From CAVVXX01 sp052389895 (GTDB taxonomy: Bacteria > Pseudomonadota > Alphaproteobacteria > Micropepsales > Micropepsaceae): DNA of 64,000 nt. Location: NCBI GenBank assembly GCA_052389895.1, contig JBQTHM010000039.1:1-64000 (forward strand), in the 5' to 3' direction. Under the pieces are notes generated by a model. The model made no database searches, was not told the origin of the DNA, and saw nothing but the letters and a program-made list of their open reading frames with translations. A program made the position numbers and the translations under genes. Shown here in pieces: positions 1 to 8,974 of the stretch; positions within the stretch are counted from its first letter, which is position 1, and every line of letters starts with the position of its first letter.

Positions 1-70
1 GCGGCGTGACGCAGCCCGCCAGCATCAGCATGGCTGCCGTCACGCCTGCGACCTTCACACCGTTGCGCAT
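1..70 (-). CDS. Partial lipoprotein (N-terminus only)
   Basis: Only the first 23 codons lie in the window. On the minus strand an ATG at position 70 opens a basic start, a hydrophobic stretch and the lipobox LAGC ending at Cys20, so this is a lipoprotein signal peptide (signal peptidase II type). A good ribosome site, AAGGAG, sits six bases upstream. It follows the secreted Tyr-rich protein on the same strand, about 20 bases after its stop, so the two may be co-transcribed. The mature part lies outside the window, so its function cannot be told. Confidence 0.75.
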   Translation of the reverse strand, partial: MRNGVKVAGVTAAMLMLAGCVTP

Positions 71-88
71 GTGCCGCTCCTTAACAGG

Positions 89-859
89 TCAGTATGGTTC
101 CGGAGGAACCGGGATCCATGGTCCATAGCATTCCCGCACATAGGGATAATAGCCCGGCGGATCATCGCACCAATACCAGTAGTAATCGTCGTAGTACGGC
201 TCGTCGTAGTAGTAAGAAGCCGAGACGTACAGCGGGTACGGGTAGATCGGCGTGTAATAGAAGAACCAGAACCCGTTGACGATAAACCACCAGCCAAACT
301 TGCCGTGGTGATGTCCGTGATGCCAGCGCCCATGACGCCAGTGCCGTTTCTGGTCTGATGAGAAACTCGTAAAACTGCCATGGAATCCATGGTTCACGCT
401 GTGGGACGACGACGCCCCGGGTCCACGCGAGGATCGGCTCCAACTGCCGTGCGAACGCGGGCCGAAATCGCGCGAACGAGCGAAATTTCTGGTGCTCTCG
501 CCGTGGCGTGGCCTGTCAAAATCGCGCCGCGATGCACGGCTGGAAGAATCGCGGCTCGGGCCAGCAAAGCTCCTCGCCGATCCGCGCTCGCGGAACGACG
601 GCGGTGCGCCACGAAAATCGCGCGGTGGCGTGCGCGCGAGTTCGCGCGACGAATGAAATCCGCGCGCGGACGGGCGGCTATCGCGAGAGGGGCCGCGGAA
701 GGACGGACCTGCACGGTCGCCCTTATGCGTAACGGCACGCTCGTGATGCGGCCCGCGGTCACCCCGGTCTCCTCTATCCCGCGCAAGCGCGGGGTTCGAG
801 ACGAGCGCGATACCCGCCAGCACCGCGACCGCGATGCCAAGCCATTTTTGGGTATTCAT
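89..859 (-). CDS. Secreted Arg/Ser-rich protein with a Tyr-rich GYYPYV C-terminal module
   Basis: 256 residues from an ATG at 859, chosen because AAGGAGG lies nine bases upstream and a clear Sec signal peptide follows (cut after about ALA, residue 26). The mature chain is low-complexity: an Arg/Ser/Asp/Gly-rich stretch to about residue 165, then a His-rich patch (HHGHHHG), then a strongly aromatic Tyr/Trp/Pro tail. The tail ends in C-DDPPGYYPYVREC plus W-I-P-VPP. A C-x-x-P-x-GYYPYV-x-x-C-x-W-x-x-VP module of this kind recurs at the end of many unnamed proteobacterial secreted proteins. Function unknown; probably periplasmic or surface-associated. Followed by a lipoprotein gene. Confidence 0.75.
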   Translation of the reverse strand: MNTQKWLGIAVAVLAGIALVSNPALARDRGDRGDRGPHHERAVTHKGDRAGPSFRGPSRDSRPSARGFHSSRELARTPPRDFRGAPPSFRERGSARSFAGPSRDSSSRASRRDFDRPRHGESTRNFARSRDFGPRSHGSWSRSSRGPGASSSHSVNHGFHGSFTSFSSDQKRHWRHGRWHHGHHHGKFGWWFIVNGFWFFYYTPIYPYPLYVSASYYYDEPYYDDYYWYWCDDPPGYYPYVRECYGPWIPVPPEPY

Positions 860-940
860 GTAGGAAGTCCTCCTTGCCACCCCTCCAGCAGCGGCGCGCA
901 TATTTGGAAAGCCAAGCTGAACCGCAGATGAACGTTTGCT

Positions 941-2071
941 CTAGCTTCGCCCCCCATTGCCGTCAGCTGTCCGGTAGCGGGCGGCAAAGGACCGGGCAAA
1001 GGCGTTCAGATTCGTGCTCTCGATGGCTTCGCGCAGGCGGGCGATCAGCTGCTGATAAAACGTCAGATTGTGGGCGGTCAGCAGCACGGCGGCGATGATC
1101 TCGCCTGCCTTGACCGCGTGGCTGAGGTATGCCCGCGAATAGCCGCGGCAGGCGGGACATGGGCATTCTCCATCAAGCGGAGCCGGGTCGTCGCCAAACC
1201 GTGCATTGCGAAGGTTGAGCGCGCCGTCCCAGGTGAAAACCTGACCGTTTCGTCCAGAGCGCGTGGGCAGTACGCAATCGAACATGTCCATGCCGCGCGC
1301 GATCGCCCCGATCAGATCATCGGGTTTGCCCACTCCCATAAGATAGCGCGGTTGTTCTGTGGAAAGATGAGGTGTCGTGGCCTCCAGCGTTTCAAACATA
1401 GCGGCCTGGCCTTCGCCGACCGCAAGTCCGCCTACTGCGTATCCATCAAAACCGATTTCAAGCAGGCCATGGGCGGAACGCTCGCGGAGTTCAGGGAACA
1501 CCCCGCCTTGCACGATGCCAAAACAGGCGCGACCCGTCTGTTTTCCGAATGCGTCTTTCGACCGTTTCGCCCAGCGCAGCGAGAGCGCCATGGATTTTTC
1601 GATTTCGCGCTCGGAAGACGGAAACGGTGCGCACTCATCGAGCACCATATGAATGTCGGAACCGAGCAACCGCTGGATTTCCATTGCCCGCTCAGGGCTC
1701 AAGAAATACTCCACACCGTCGAGATGCGACTGAAACGCAACGCCTTCCTCGCGGATTTTGCGAAGCTTTGCGAGCGACATCACTTGGTAGCCGCCTGAGT
1801 CGGTAAGGATGGGGCGCTGCCAGTTCATGAAGCGATGCAGGCCGCCCAATGCCGCGACTCGCTCCGCACTTGGGCGCAGCATGAGGTGATACGTGTTGGC
1901 AAGCACGATCTCGGCGCCCGTGGCCGCGACCTGTTCCGGCAGCAAAGCCTTCACGGCACCGGCCGTTCCGACCGGCATGAAAGCTGGCGTATGAATATCT
2001 CCGCGCGCCGTCCGCATCATGCCCACGCGCGCCGCGCCGTCCCGCGCCGTGATTTCGAACTTGAAGCTCAT
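941..2071 (-). CDS. tgt: tRNA-guanine transglycosylase (queuine tRNA-ribosyltransferase)
   Basis: Swaps guanine-34 in GUN-anticodon tRNAs for the preQ1 base, the entry step of queuosine into tRNA. 376 residues, normal for bacterial Tgt. The start is the ATG at 2071 (MSFKFEI), which overlaps the queA stop as ATGA; the open frame upstream is a shadow of queA. Visible: the DSGGYQVMSL substrate segment, the nucleophile Asp in FDCVLPTRSGRNG, and the zinc site CPCPAC with a later His in LLTAHNL. Forms a translationally coupled pair with queA, the next enzyme of the pathway. Confidence 0.97.
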   Translation of the reverse strand: MSFKFEITARDGAARVGMMRTARGDIHTPAFMPVGTAGAVKALLPEQVAATGAEIVLANTYHLMLRPSAERVAALGGLHRFMNWQRPILTDSGGYQVMSLAKLRKIREEGVAFQSHLDGVEYFLSPERAMEIQRLLGSDIHMVLDECAPFPSSEREIEKSMALSLRWAKRSKDAFGKQTGRACFGIVQGGVFPELRERSAHGLLEIGFDGYAVGGLAVGEGQAAMFETLEATTPHLSTEQPRYLMGVGKPDDLIGAIARGMDMFDCVLPTRSGRNGQVFTWDGALNLRNARFGDDPAPLDGECPCPACRGYSRAYLSHAVKAGEIIAAVLLTAHNLTFYQQLIARLREAIESTNLNAFARSFAARYRTADGNGGRS

Positions 2072-3123
2072 CGTCTCCGGAATAGCAGGCAGGCATCGCC
2101 ATAGGAATAGAAGCGGTAGCCTTGAGAGGCCGCGTCGGCGTAAGCGGCCTTCATTGTATCGATACCGGAAAATGCGCAGACGAGAATGAACAGTGTCGAG
2201 CGCGGCAAGTGGAAATTTGTCAACAACACGTCCACGGCCTTGAAGGGGTATCCCGGCGTAATGAACAAGTCCGTTTCTCCATTGAAGGGATGCAGCCTGC
2301 CACCTTCGTCGGCAGCCGATTCGAGCGTGCGAAGCGCGGTGGTTCCAACGGCGACAACGTTTCCGCCCCGGCCCCGCACGGCATTCAGTGCATCGGCCGT
2401 TGACTCCGTGAGCGACGCCCATTCGGCGTGCATCTTGTGCAAATCCGTATCGTCGGCCGTAACAGGAAGAAACGTTCCTGCACCGACACTGAGCGTCACG
2501 TCGTGCACGCCAAATCCCTTTTCCCGCAGGCGCGCAAGCAAGGCATCCGTAAAATGCAGCCCCGCCGTCGGAGCGGCAACCGAACCCGGTTTTTCGGCGT
2601 AGATCGTTTGATAGTCGTCCGTGTCCCGCGAGTCGGGAGTACGCCGGCTGGCGATGTAAGGCGGTAGGGGCATTTTTCCGTGGCGCGCTATCGCCGCGTC
2701 CAAAGCGTGCCCCGAAACCGAAAAGGACAGCTCGATTTCGCCTTCGCTTCGCCTTTCAACTTTTGCAGCGAAGCCTTCCGAAAGCCGCACGAGATCGCCT
2801 TCCTTCAGGCGTTTTGCGGGGCGCGCAAAGGCTAGAAAGCGGCCCGGCGCGATGCGCTTGTGCAGCGTGACTTCGATGCTTGCACCGGCGCCCATGCCGT
2901 CGCGTGCGCCGCGGTGGGCTTGGAAGCGCGCGGGGATTACCTTTGTGTCGTTGACCACGAGCGCATCGCCCGCACAAAGCAAGTCGGGCAGATCGCGTAC
3001 CAGCCGATGTTCGCGGCCGCCATTGCCGCGCACGACCAGCATGCGTGCCGCATCGCGCGGCTGCACGGGCCGCAGCGCAATGCGGTCCTCAGACAGCTCG
3101 TAATCGAACACGTCAACCCGCAT
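2068..3123 (-). CDS. queA: S-adenosylmethionine:tRNA ribosyltransferase-isomerase
   Basis: Transfers and rearranges the ribosyl group of SAM onto preQ1-tRNA to give epoxyqueuosine. 351 residues, full length for QueA, starting MRVDVFDYELSEDRIALRPV. Conserved segments include VNDTKVIPARF, the APTAGLHFT motif and HKMHAEW near residue 230, and NFHLPRSTLFILV near the C-terminus. Ends in a 4-base overlap with tgt. Lies just downstream of a DegT-type aminotransferase, with 17 bases between them. Confidence 0.97.
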   Translation of the reverse strand: MRVDVFDYELSEDRIALRPVQPRDAARMLVVRGNGGREHRLVRDLPDLLCAGDALVVNDTKVIPARFQAHRGARDGMGAGASIEVTLHKRIAPGRFLAFARPAKRLKEGDLVRLSEGFAAKVERRSEGEIELSFSVSGHALDAAIARHGKMPLPPYIASRRTPDSRDTDDYQTIYAEKPGSVAAPTAGLHFTDALLARLREKGFGVHDVTLSVGAGTFLPVTADDTDLHKMHAEWASLTESTADALNAVRGRGGNVVAVGTTALRTLESAADEGGRLHPFNGETDLFITPGYPFKAVDVLLTNFHLPRSTLFILVCAFSGIDTMKAAYADAASQGYRFYSYGDACLLFRRR

Positions 3124-3140
3124 TCAGCGACAATAGTGCG

Positions 3141-4268
3141 TCACGCCGCACTTTTCAGCACGGCGGCCACGATGCGGTCCTGTGTGGCTTCGTCGAGGTC
3201 CGCGTGCATGGGCAGGCTGACGACCTGCTTGCTCAGGGTTTCGCTCACCGGCACAGGCATACTCGGGTAATTCGCGTAGGCCCGCTGACGATTGAGCGGA
3301 AGGGGGTAATAGACGGCGGTCGGGACGCCTTCGCGCTTCAAATCTGACTGCAACTTTTCGCGGTTCTCTACCTGAATCGTATATTGCGCCCAGGTGGACC
3401 GCGCGCCGCGGATGACATGCGGCACGCGGATTCGATTGCTTTTGCCGAGCAAATCAGAATATCGGCATGCGATGCGCTCGCGCATTTCAATTTCTTGCGC
3501 GAACACTTTCAGCTTTTCGATCAGTACAGCGGCCTGAATCGTGTCGAGCCGCGAATTCATGCCGATGCGAACATTTTCGTACTTGTCCGTGCCCTGTCCG
3601 TGAATGCGAACGGAGCGCAACGTATCGGCCAAGGCGTCGTCATCAGTGAAGCAGCAGCCCCCATCGCCGTAACAGCCAAGCGGTTTCGCCGGAAAGAAAC
3701 TTGTGCCTGACGCGTCGCCAAATGCCGCAGTCTGTTTTCCGCCAAGTGTGGCACCAAATGCCTGCGCCGTGTCCACCAGTAACCGCAGTTTCTCGCCTGT
3801 CACGATGGGCGCGAGACGCGGGTAATCGGCAGGTTGACCGAACAGGTCGACCGAAATGACGACTTTGGGCTTAAGGCGTCTTTCTCGCTTCACCGTTTGG
3901 ACAGCTGCGTCAAGGCTCGCCGGGTCCATATTGAATGTGTCCGAGAGCACGTCCACAAACACCGGCGTGGCCCCCGCAAGCGCGACGGCGCCCGCGGTAG
4001 CCGCGAATGTAAAGGCAGGAACGAACACGGCGTCACCCGGCCCAACGTTCCAGGCGCGCAAAATCAGGTGCAGCGCATCGGTGCCGTTGGCACAGACAAT
4101 GGCGTGCTTCACACCGGCGAAGCGCGCAAGTCGCGACTCCAGCTCCTGTACGGGCCCGCCCATGATCCACTGCCCAGATTCGACCGCGGCCAGCACCGCG
4201 CGGTTCATCGCCTCGCCGATGCGCCGGCGCTGGGCCTGAAGATCAATGAAGGGAATTGGGTTCGGCAT
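3141..4268 (-). CDS. DegT/DnrJ/EryC1/StrS-family PLP aminotransferase
   Basis: 375 residues from ATG 4268 (MPNPIPFIDLQAQRR). Family members transfer an amino group from glutamate to keto-sugar nucleotides during O-antigen or glycan synthesis. Visible family marks: CANGTDALHL for phosphate binding, AFTFAATAG, and the PLP lysine context SFFPAKPLGCYGDGG, with the C-terminal half RMNSRLDTIQAA. The product resembles enzymes making 4-amino or 3-amino deoxysugars, but no sugar genes lie nearby, so the substrate cannot be fixed. It sits between the cyclophilin and queA genes, a place where I would not expect a sugar aminotransferase. Confidence 0.9.
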   Translation of the reverse strand: MPNPIPFIDLQAQRRRIGEAMNRAVLAAVESGQWIMGGPVQELESRLARFAGVKHAIVCANGTDALHLILRAWNVGPGDAVFVPAFTFAATAGAVALAGATPVFVDVLSDTFNMDPASLDAAVQTVKRERRLKPKVVISVDLFGQPADYPRLAPIVTGEKLRLLVDTAQAFGATLGGKQTAAFGDASGTSFFPAKPLGCYGDGGCCFTDDDALADTLRSVRIHGQGTDKYENVRIGMNSRLDTIQAAVLIEKLKVFAQEIEMRERIACRYSDLLGKSNRIRVPHVIRGARSTWAQYTIQVENREKLQSDLKREGVPTAVYYPLPLNRQRAYANYPSMPVPVSETLSKQVVSLPMHADLDEATQDRIVAAVLKSAA

Positions 4269-4333
4269 TGTGTTCCGCGTAGTGGCGCGATTTGCATCCG
4301 GCAAATCACCTGATGTGACCGAATATGTAGAGG

Positions 4334-4804
4334 TTAACTCGCGCGCATGCGCACTATGCGATCGGGCTCGCCCGAAACGGCCCCACTGCTCTGATGACCC
4401 TTCTTGATCGCGTCCACATGCTCCATGCCCGACGTCACCAGCCCCCACACGGTGTACTGGCTGTCGAGCCAAGGCGCATCGGCAAAGCAGATGAAAAACT
4501 GGCTGTTGGCGCTGTCGGGATTGTTCGTGCGCGCCATGGAGCATGTGCCACGCACGTGTTTCTCATTGGAGAATTCCGCCTTCAAGTCCGGTTTGGGCGA
4601 ACCACCCGATCCCGTACCAGTGGGATCCCCCGTCTGCGCCATGAATCTGGGGATCACGCGGTGGAACGCGATGCCATCGTAGAACCCTTCGTTGGCTAGC
4701 TCCCTGATGCGGGCGACATGGTTGGGCGCAAGGTCGGGACGCAGCGCGATCGTCACGCGCCCGGAATTCAGATCGAGATGTAATTCGTCGGCCACGCCGG
4801 ACAT
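4334..4804 (-). CDS. ppiB: Cyclophilin-type peptidyl-prolyl cis-trans isomerase
   Basis: Speeds cis-trans turning of X-Pro bonds. 156 residues with no signal peptide, so a cytoplasmic PpiB-like form. Visible cyclophilin core: FYDGIAFHRVIPRFMAQTGDPTGTGSGG with the catalytic Arg, then MARTNNPDSANSQFFI and the substrate-pocket Trp in APWLDSQYTVWG. Lies in the same direction as coaD and gyrA, separated from coaD by about 140 bases that hold a C-rich tract and no gene. Confidence 0.93.
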   Translation of the reverse strand: MSGVADELHLDLNSGRVTIALRPDLAPNHVARIRELANEGFYDGIAFHRVIPRFMAQTGDPTGTGSGGSPKPDLKAEFSNEKHVRGTCSMARTNNPDSANSQFFICFADAPWLDSQYTVWGLVTSGMEHVDAIKKGHQSSGAVSGEPDRIVRMRAS

Positions 4805-4946
4805 CCTTTCGATATGTGTCTGAATTTATTCGTATTTTGCCTTGAGGTTGTTTTGTACTTTTACCCCCTCCCCCTCCCCCCGACCACACTTTCCGGGTCA
4901 GCGCTTCAGGAGAATGTAGGAACGCAAGCGCGAATTCCAAGCGCAG

Positions 4947-5450
4947 CTAGGTTTTGGCGCAACGCTTCTTCAGGAGCGACGCAACGTTCGGGCTGACGAA
5001 CGCCGATATGTCGCCGCCGAGCGATGCGATTTCCTTCACCAGACGCGAGGCAATCGCCTGATGCCGCGGGTCCGCCATCAGGAACACAGTTTCGATGTCA
5101 GGGTTTAGCCGCTGGTTCATGCCGACCATCTGGAATTCGTATTCGAAGTCCGATACGGCGCGCAGGCCGCGCACGATGATGGTCGCGCCCACTTTCTCGG
5201 CGAAATGGATCAAGAGCGAGTCGAACGTCTCGACCGAGATAGTAGCGCGGCCGTCGCCCGCCAGCGGCGCAGTTTCTTGGCGCAGCATCTCGACGCGCTC
5301 GGCGCGCGTGAACATCGGCGCCTTGGCGGGATTGTCGGTGACCCCGATGACAAGGTGGTCGACCAGCTTCACCGCACGCTGGACAAGATCCGTATGGCCC
5401 AGTGTGACGGGGTCGAAGGTGCCGGGATAGAGACCCACGCGCCTGGTCAT
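4947..5450 (-). CDS. coaD: Phosphopantetheine adenylyltransferase
   Basis: Joins ATP and 4'-phosphopantetheine to make dephospho-CoA, the next-to-last step of coenzyme A synthesis. 167 residues, normal length. It has the nucleotidyltransferase start YPGTFDPVTLGHTDL (the T-x-G-H motif), and the second motif near SRLVKEIASLGGDIS. The ATG at 5450 overlaps the gyrA stop by four bases, so translation is coupled to gyrase subunit A, a common alphaproteobacterial arrangement. Confidence 0.96.
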   Translation of the reverse strand: MTRRVGLYPGTFDPVTLGHTDLVQRAVKLVDHLVIGVTDNPAKAPMFTRAERVEMLRQETAPLAGDGRATISVETFDSLLIHFAEKVGATIIVRGLRAVSDFEYEFQMVGMNQRLNPDIETVFLMADPRHQAIASRLVKEIASLGGDISAFVSPNVASLLKKRCAKT

Positions 5451-8182
5451 TCGGGTTGTCCGTTGCCGTTTTCGGATTCCGCGATGCGTTCTACGGAAAC
5501 CACGCGCTCGCCTTCATCCAGCCGGAACAGCGTCACGCCCTGGGTAGCGCGGCCGGCGATGCGAACGCTCGCCACCGGGCAGCGGATCGTCTGGCCCGAG
5601 TCGGTAATCAGCATCAGGTGATCGCCCTCCTCCACTGGAAACGCGGCTACGACGCCGACGTTGCGTTTCGACATCGCCATCGCCGTAATACCCGAGCCGC
5701 CGCGGCGCGTGACGCGGTACTCGTAGGTACTGGTGCGTTTGCCGAAACCGCGTTCGGAAACGGAAAGCACGAACTGCTCGCGCGCGCCGAGGCCGGCGTA
5801 GCGTTTCGGGCTCAACACGACTTCCTCGCCGTTCTCTTCCGCCTCGTCATCCGCTTCCGCGACGTCATCAGCGATGGTTTCGCCCGCCGCGCGGCGCGCT
5901 GCGCTCGCCTGTTTCAGATACGCACGCGCCTCCGCCGTTGTCGCATCGCTGTGATTGAGCAGCGACAGGCTCACCACCTCGTCGCCCTTGGCGAGCTTAA
6001 TCCCGCGCACTCCGGTGGACTCGCGCCCCTTGAATACACGTATCTCGGTGACCGGGAAGCGGATGCACTTACCGCCGCGTGTGGTGAGCAGCACGTCGTC
6101 CTTTTCGGTGCAGATTTGAACGCCCACGATACCGTCGCCCGTGCCCAGCTTCATTGCGATCTTGCCGGTCTTGTGCACGTTTTCGAAATCGGAAAGCTGA
6201 TTGCGCCGCACATCGCCCGATTTTGTGGCGAAGATCACCTGCAGTTTTTCCCACGCGCTTTCGTCCTCGGGAAGAGGAAGAATGGTGGTGATGCGCTCTC
6301 TCTGCTTGAGCGGCAATAAATTCACCATGGCCTTGCCGCGCCCCGCCACCTGCGTTTCTGGCAGGCGCCATACCTTCATTTTGTACGCCATGCCTATAGA
6401 CGAGAAGAACAAGAGCGGCGCATGCGTGCTGGCAACGAAAATGTGGGTGACGAAGTCTTCCTCGCGCGTGGCCATACCCGAGCGGCCCTTGCCGCCGCGG
6501 CCCTGGAGCCGGTAGTCGGCCAGCGGCGTGCGCTTGATGAAGCCGTTGTGCGTAACCGTAACGACGACATCCTCGCGCTCAATCAGCGCCTCGTCGTCCA
6601 CTTCCACCTCGGCCTCGATAATTTCCGTCTTTCGCGGCGTGGCAAATTCCGCCTTCACGGCTCGGAGCTCGTCCTTGACGATGCTCAGTACGCGCGGACG
6701 CGAACGCAGAATATCCAGATACTCGGAAATGGCAGCGCCGAGCTTTTTCGCCTCATCCGCGATCTCGTCGCGGCCCAGCGCGGTCAGGCGTTGCAGTCGC
6801 AAGTCGAGAATAGCCTTCGCCTGCTCTTCCGAAAGGCGCATGGCGCCGTCCTTCTCTACCTTGTGGCGGGGATCGGCGATGAGCGCCACCAAGGGCGCCA
6901 CATCCTTGGCCGCCCACTTGCGTTCCATCAACTGCGTCCTGGCGATCGCCGGATCCCTGGCTTTGCGGATGAGGGCGATGACGTCGTCGATATTTGCCAC
7001 GGCGATAGCGAGGCCCACCAAAACGTGTCCGCGTTCGCGCGCCTTGCCGAGATCGTAGCGCGTGCGCCGAGTGACCACCTCTTCGCGGAACGCCGTGAAG
7101 GCCGCGATCATTTCCTTCAGGTTCATCAGTTCCGGCTTGCCGCCGTTGAGCGCCAGCATGTTCACGCCGAAGGAGGATTGAAGCTCGGAGAAGCGCCATA
7201 GCTGGTTCAAGACGACGTCGGCGGAGGCGTCGCGCCTGAGCTCGATCACCACGCGCATGCCGTGGCGGTCGGATTCGTCGCGCAAATCGGCAATGCCTTC
7301 GACGCGCTTGTCGCGCACCAGCTCGGCGATGCGCTCGATCATGCGCGCCTTGTTCACCTGGTAGGGGATTTCCGTAACGATGATCGCTTCGCGTTCCTTG
7401 CGGATTTCCTCCACGTTCACGCGCGCGCGCATCAAGATGGAGCCACGCCCACGCGCAAGTGCGGCACGGGCATTTTGCTTGCCGATAATGAGGCCGCCGG
7501 TGGGGAAATCGGGCCCCGGCACGATGGCCGTCAGATCCTCGAGGTTGATTGACGGATCTTCGATATAGGCGAGGCAAGCGTCGATTACTTCGCCCAGATT
7601 GTGCGGCGGCACGTTTGTCGCCATGCCCACGGCAATTCCGCCCGCGCCGTTGACGAGCAGATTGGGAAAGCGCGCAGGCAGCACGACGGGCTCTTTTTCC
7701 GTCGCGTCGTAGTTGGGCTGAAAGTCGACGGTTTCCTTTTCGATGTCTTCGGTCAGCGCGTGCGCGGCCTTCGCACGGCGTACTTCGGTGTAACGCATCG
7801 CGGCCGCGGCATCGCCGTCTACGCTGCCGAAGTTGCCCTGCCCGTCGATGAGCGGAAGGCGCATGGAGAAACCCTGCGCCAGGCGCACGAGCGCATCGTA
7901 GACGGCTTGGTCGCCATGCGGATGGTATTTGCCGATGACGTCGCCCACGACGCGTGCGGATTTCCGGTACGGCTTGTTCCAGTCATAGCCATTTTCGTGC
8001 ATCGCAAAGAGAATGCGCCGGTGTACCGGCTTGAGGCCGTCGCGCACATCGGGGAGCGCGCGTGCAACAATCACGCTCATCGCGTAATCGAGGTAGGAGC
8101 GCTTGAGCTCGCTCTCGATTGCGATGGGATTGATGTTGCCGGGCGCTTTCGGCGCGCCGGTCTGGCTGTCGTCCGTGCTCAA
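5447..8182 (-). CDS. gyrA: DNA gyrase subunit A
   Basis: Breaks and rejoins DNA in the gyrase A2B2 complex that adds negative supercoils. 911 residues. The catalytic tyrosine is Tyr131 in AAAMRYTE; the GyrA-box reads QGRGGKG in the C-terminal domain, followed by the blade repeats of the DNA-wrapping domain. The start is TTG at 8182: an in-frame TAG lies four codons upstream and AGAGG precedes the TTG. In the quinolone-determining region the residue matching E. coli Ser83 is Gln92 (HGDQAVYD), while the Asp87 equivalent is kept (Asp96). An acidic insert lies near residues 775-795. First gene of the gyrA-coaD pair. Confidence 0.97.
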   Translation of the reverse strand: MSTDDSQTGAPKAPGNINPIAIESELKRSYLDYAMSVIVARALPDVRDGLKPVHRRILFAMHENGYDWNKPYRKSARVVGDVIGKYHPHGDQAVYDALVRLAQGFSMRLPLIDGQGNFGSVDGDAAAAMRYTEVRRAKAAHALTEDIEKETVDFQPNYDATEKEPVVLPARFPNLLVNGAGGIAVGMATNVPPHNLGEVIDACLAYIEDPSINLEDLTAIVPGPDFPTGGLIIGKQNARAALARGRGSILMRARVNVEEIRKEREAIIVTEIPYQVNKARMIERIAELVRDKRVEGIADLRDESDRHGMRVVIELRRDASADVVLNQLWRFSELQSSFGVNMLALNGGKPELMNLKEMIAAFTAFREEVVTRRTRYDLGKARERGHVLVGLAIAVANIDDVIALIRKARDPAIARTQLMERKWAAKDVAPLVALIADPRHKVEKDGAMRLSEEQAKAILDLRLQRLTALGRDEIADEAKKLGAAISEYLDILRSRPRVLSIVKDELRAVKAEFATPRKTEIIEAEVEVDDEALIEREDVVVTVTHNGFIKRTPLADYRLQGRGGKGRSGMATREEDFVTHIFVASTHAPLLFFSSIGMAYKMKVWRLPETQVAGRGKAMVNLLPLKQRERITTILPLPEDESAWEKLQVIFATKSGDVRRNQLSDFENVHKTGKIAMKLGTGDGIVGVQICTEKDDVLLTTRGGKCIRFPVTEIRVFKGRESTGVRGIKLAKGDEVVSLSLLNHSDATTAEARAYLKQASAARRAAGETIADDVAEADDEAEENGEEVVLSPKRYAGLGAREQFVLSVSERGFGKRTSTYEYRVTRRGGSGITAMAMSKRNVGVVAAFPVEEGDHLMLITDSGQTIRCPVASVRIAGRATQGVTLFRLDEGERVVSVERIAESENGNGQPE

Positions 8183-8215
8183 AAGGGGCCTCTATTCCAC
8201 CCGAAAACACACGCG

Positions 8216-8239
8216 AAAAAGGCCCCAGCCGGGGGGCCT
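8216..8239 (-). terminator. Intrinsic terminator between the protease gene and gyrA
   Basis: On the minus strand a stem AGGCCCC / GGGGCCT with a short loop is followed directly by TTTTT. It lies after the lipoprotein protease stop and before the gyrA start, so it should end the ssb/protease transcript and leave gyrA with its own promoter. Confidence 0.8.
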
Positions 8240-8292
8240 ATTGCGGTGCGAAAAGTGTAACATTTTCCTAGCCGATTCTGCCAGTCTGTGCC

Positions 8293-8958
8293 TCACAATT
8301 TGCCCGGTTCCGGCCCCAGTAAACGGTGCATTTCTTCGAGCACCGTGGCCATGGAATACGCGAACATGCGCCGGCCCGCTTCTGGCCCGGATTGGTCCCT
8401 GTAACCAAAGGTAAGCCCCACTACGGCGCCAGTTTGAGCATCCACCAGCGGCCCGCCGGAAAACCCGGGGCCCGCGTCCGCATCGTAGGCGATGGCCCTT
8501 TGCTCCGCGCAGCGCGCGCAGCGCGGAGCGACACGCACGTCCACGGCGCGGATTGTACCCAACGCCTCGCGCAATTCGCTTCTTGCCCCTTGCCCGTAAG
8601 CGATGACGGCCGCGCCTGGCCTGGGAGGGGCAAGGGGCGCGGTATCCGACTTCTCGGTGCGGAAAAACAAAAGATCGTAATCCTTCGAAACGGCCAAAAC
8701 CGCGTCTGGCGCCACCAGGTTGAAATTGTGTGCGTTCGTTACCGCCACCTGGGGCGCAACGACAATACCAGCCCCCCAATGCTCTATCAGCACCATTTCG
8801 TGCGCATCGAGCGGGATATAGGCAGCGGCCAAGGACGGGGTTTTCAGCCCTTCAGAGGGCTGCCCGGTAGAGCGCGCGCCGAAGAGCGAGCAGCCTGCAA
8901 GCAGCACGGCGCAGGCGCAGGCAAACGCGACTCTGCGGAACGGCACACGCATTCGCAT
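8293..8958 (-). CDS. Trypsin-like serine protease lipoprotein
   Basis: 221 residues from ATG 8958 (ATG 8952 is also possible). A short signal peptide with lipobox VLLAGC predicts a lipid anchor, so it acts in the periplasm or at a membrane face. The body is a small chymotrypsin-fold protease: His in VTNAHNF, Asp in KDYDLLFF, and the nucleophile Ser in GPGFSGGPLVDAQTG. There is no PDZ domain, unlike DegP/DegQ. A CxxC-like pair, CARC, lies between the Asp and Ser motifs. Starts 17 bases after the ssb stop and is closed by a terminator. Substrate unknown. Confidence 0.82.
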   Translation of the reverse strand: MRMRVPFRRVAFACACAVLLAGCSLFGARSTGQPSEGLKTPSLAAAYIPLDAHEMVLIEHWGAGIVVAPQVAVTNAHNFNLVAPDAVLAVSKDYDLLFFRTEKSDTAPLAPPRPGAAVIAYGQGARSELREALGTIRAVDVRVAPRCARCAEQRAIAYDADAGPGFSGGPLVDAQTGAVVGLTFGYRDQSGPEAGRRMFAYSMATVLEEMHRLLGPEPGKL

Positions 8959-8974
8959 GGGGCGCAGATAATGC

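Noticed and set aside
4860..4882. C-rich tract resembling half of the palindromic repeat
   Set aside because: No G-rich partner arm follows, so it does not form the element's hairpin.
8502..8529. Strong inverted repeat GCTCCGCGC / GCGCGGAGC inside the lipoprotein protease gene
   Set aside because: It encodes part of the CARC region, has no T-run and lies well inside the frame, so it is probably chance in GC-rich coding DNA.
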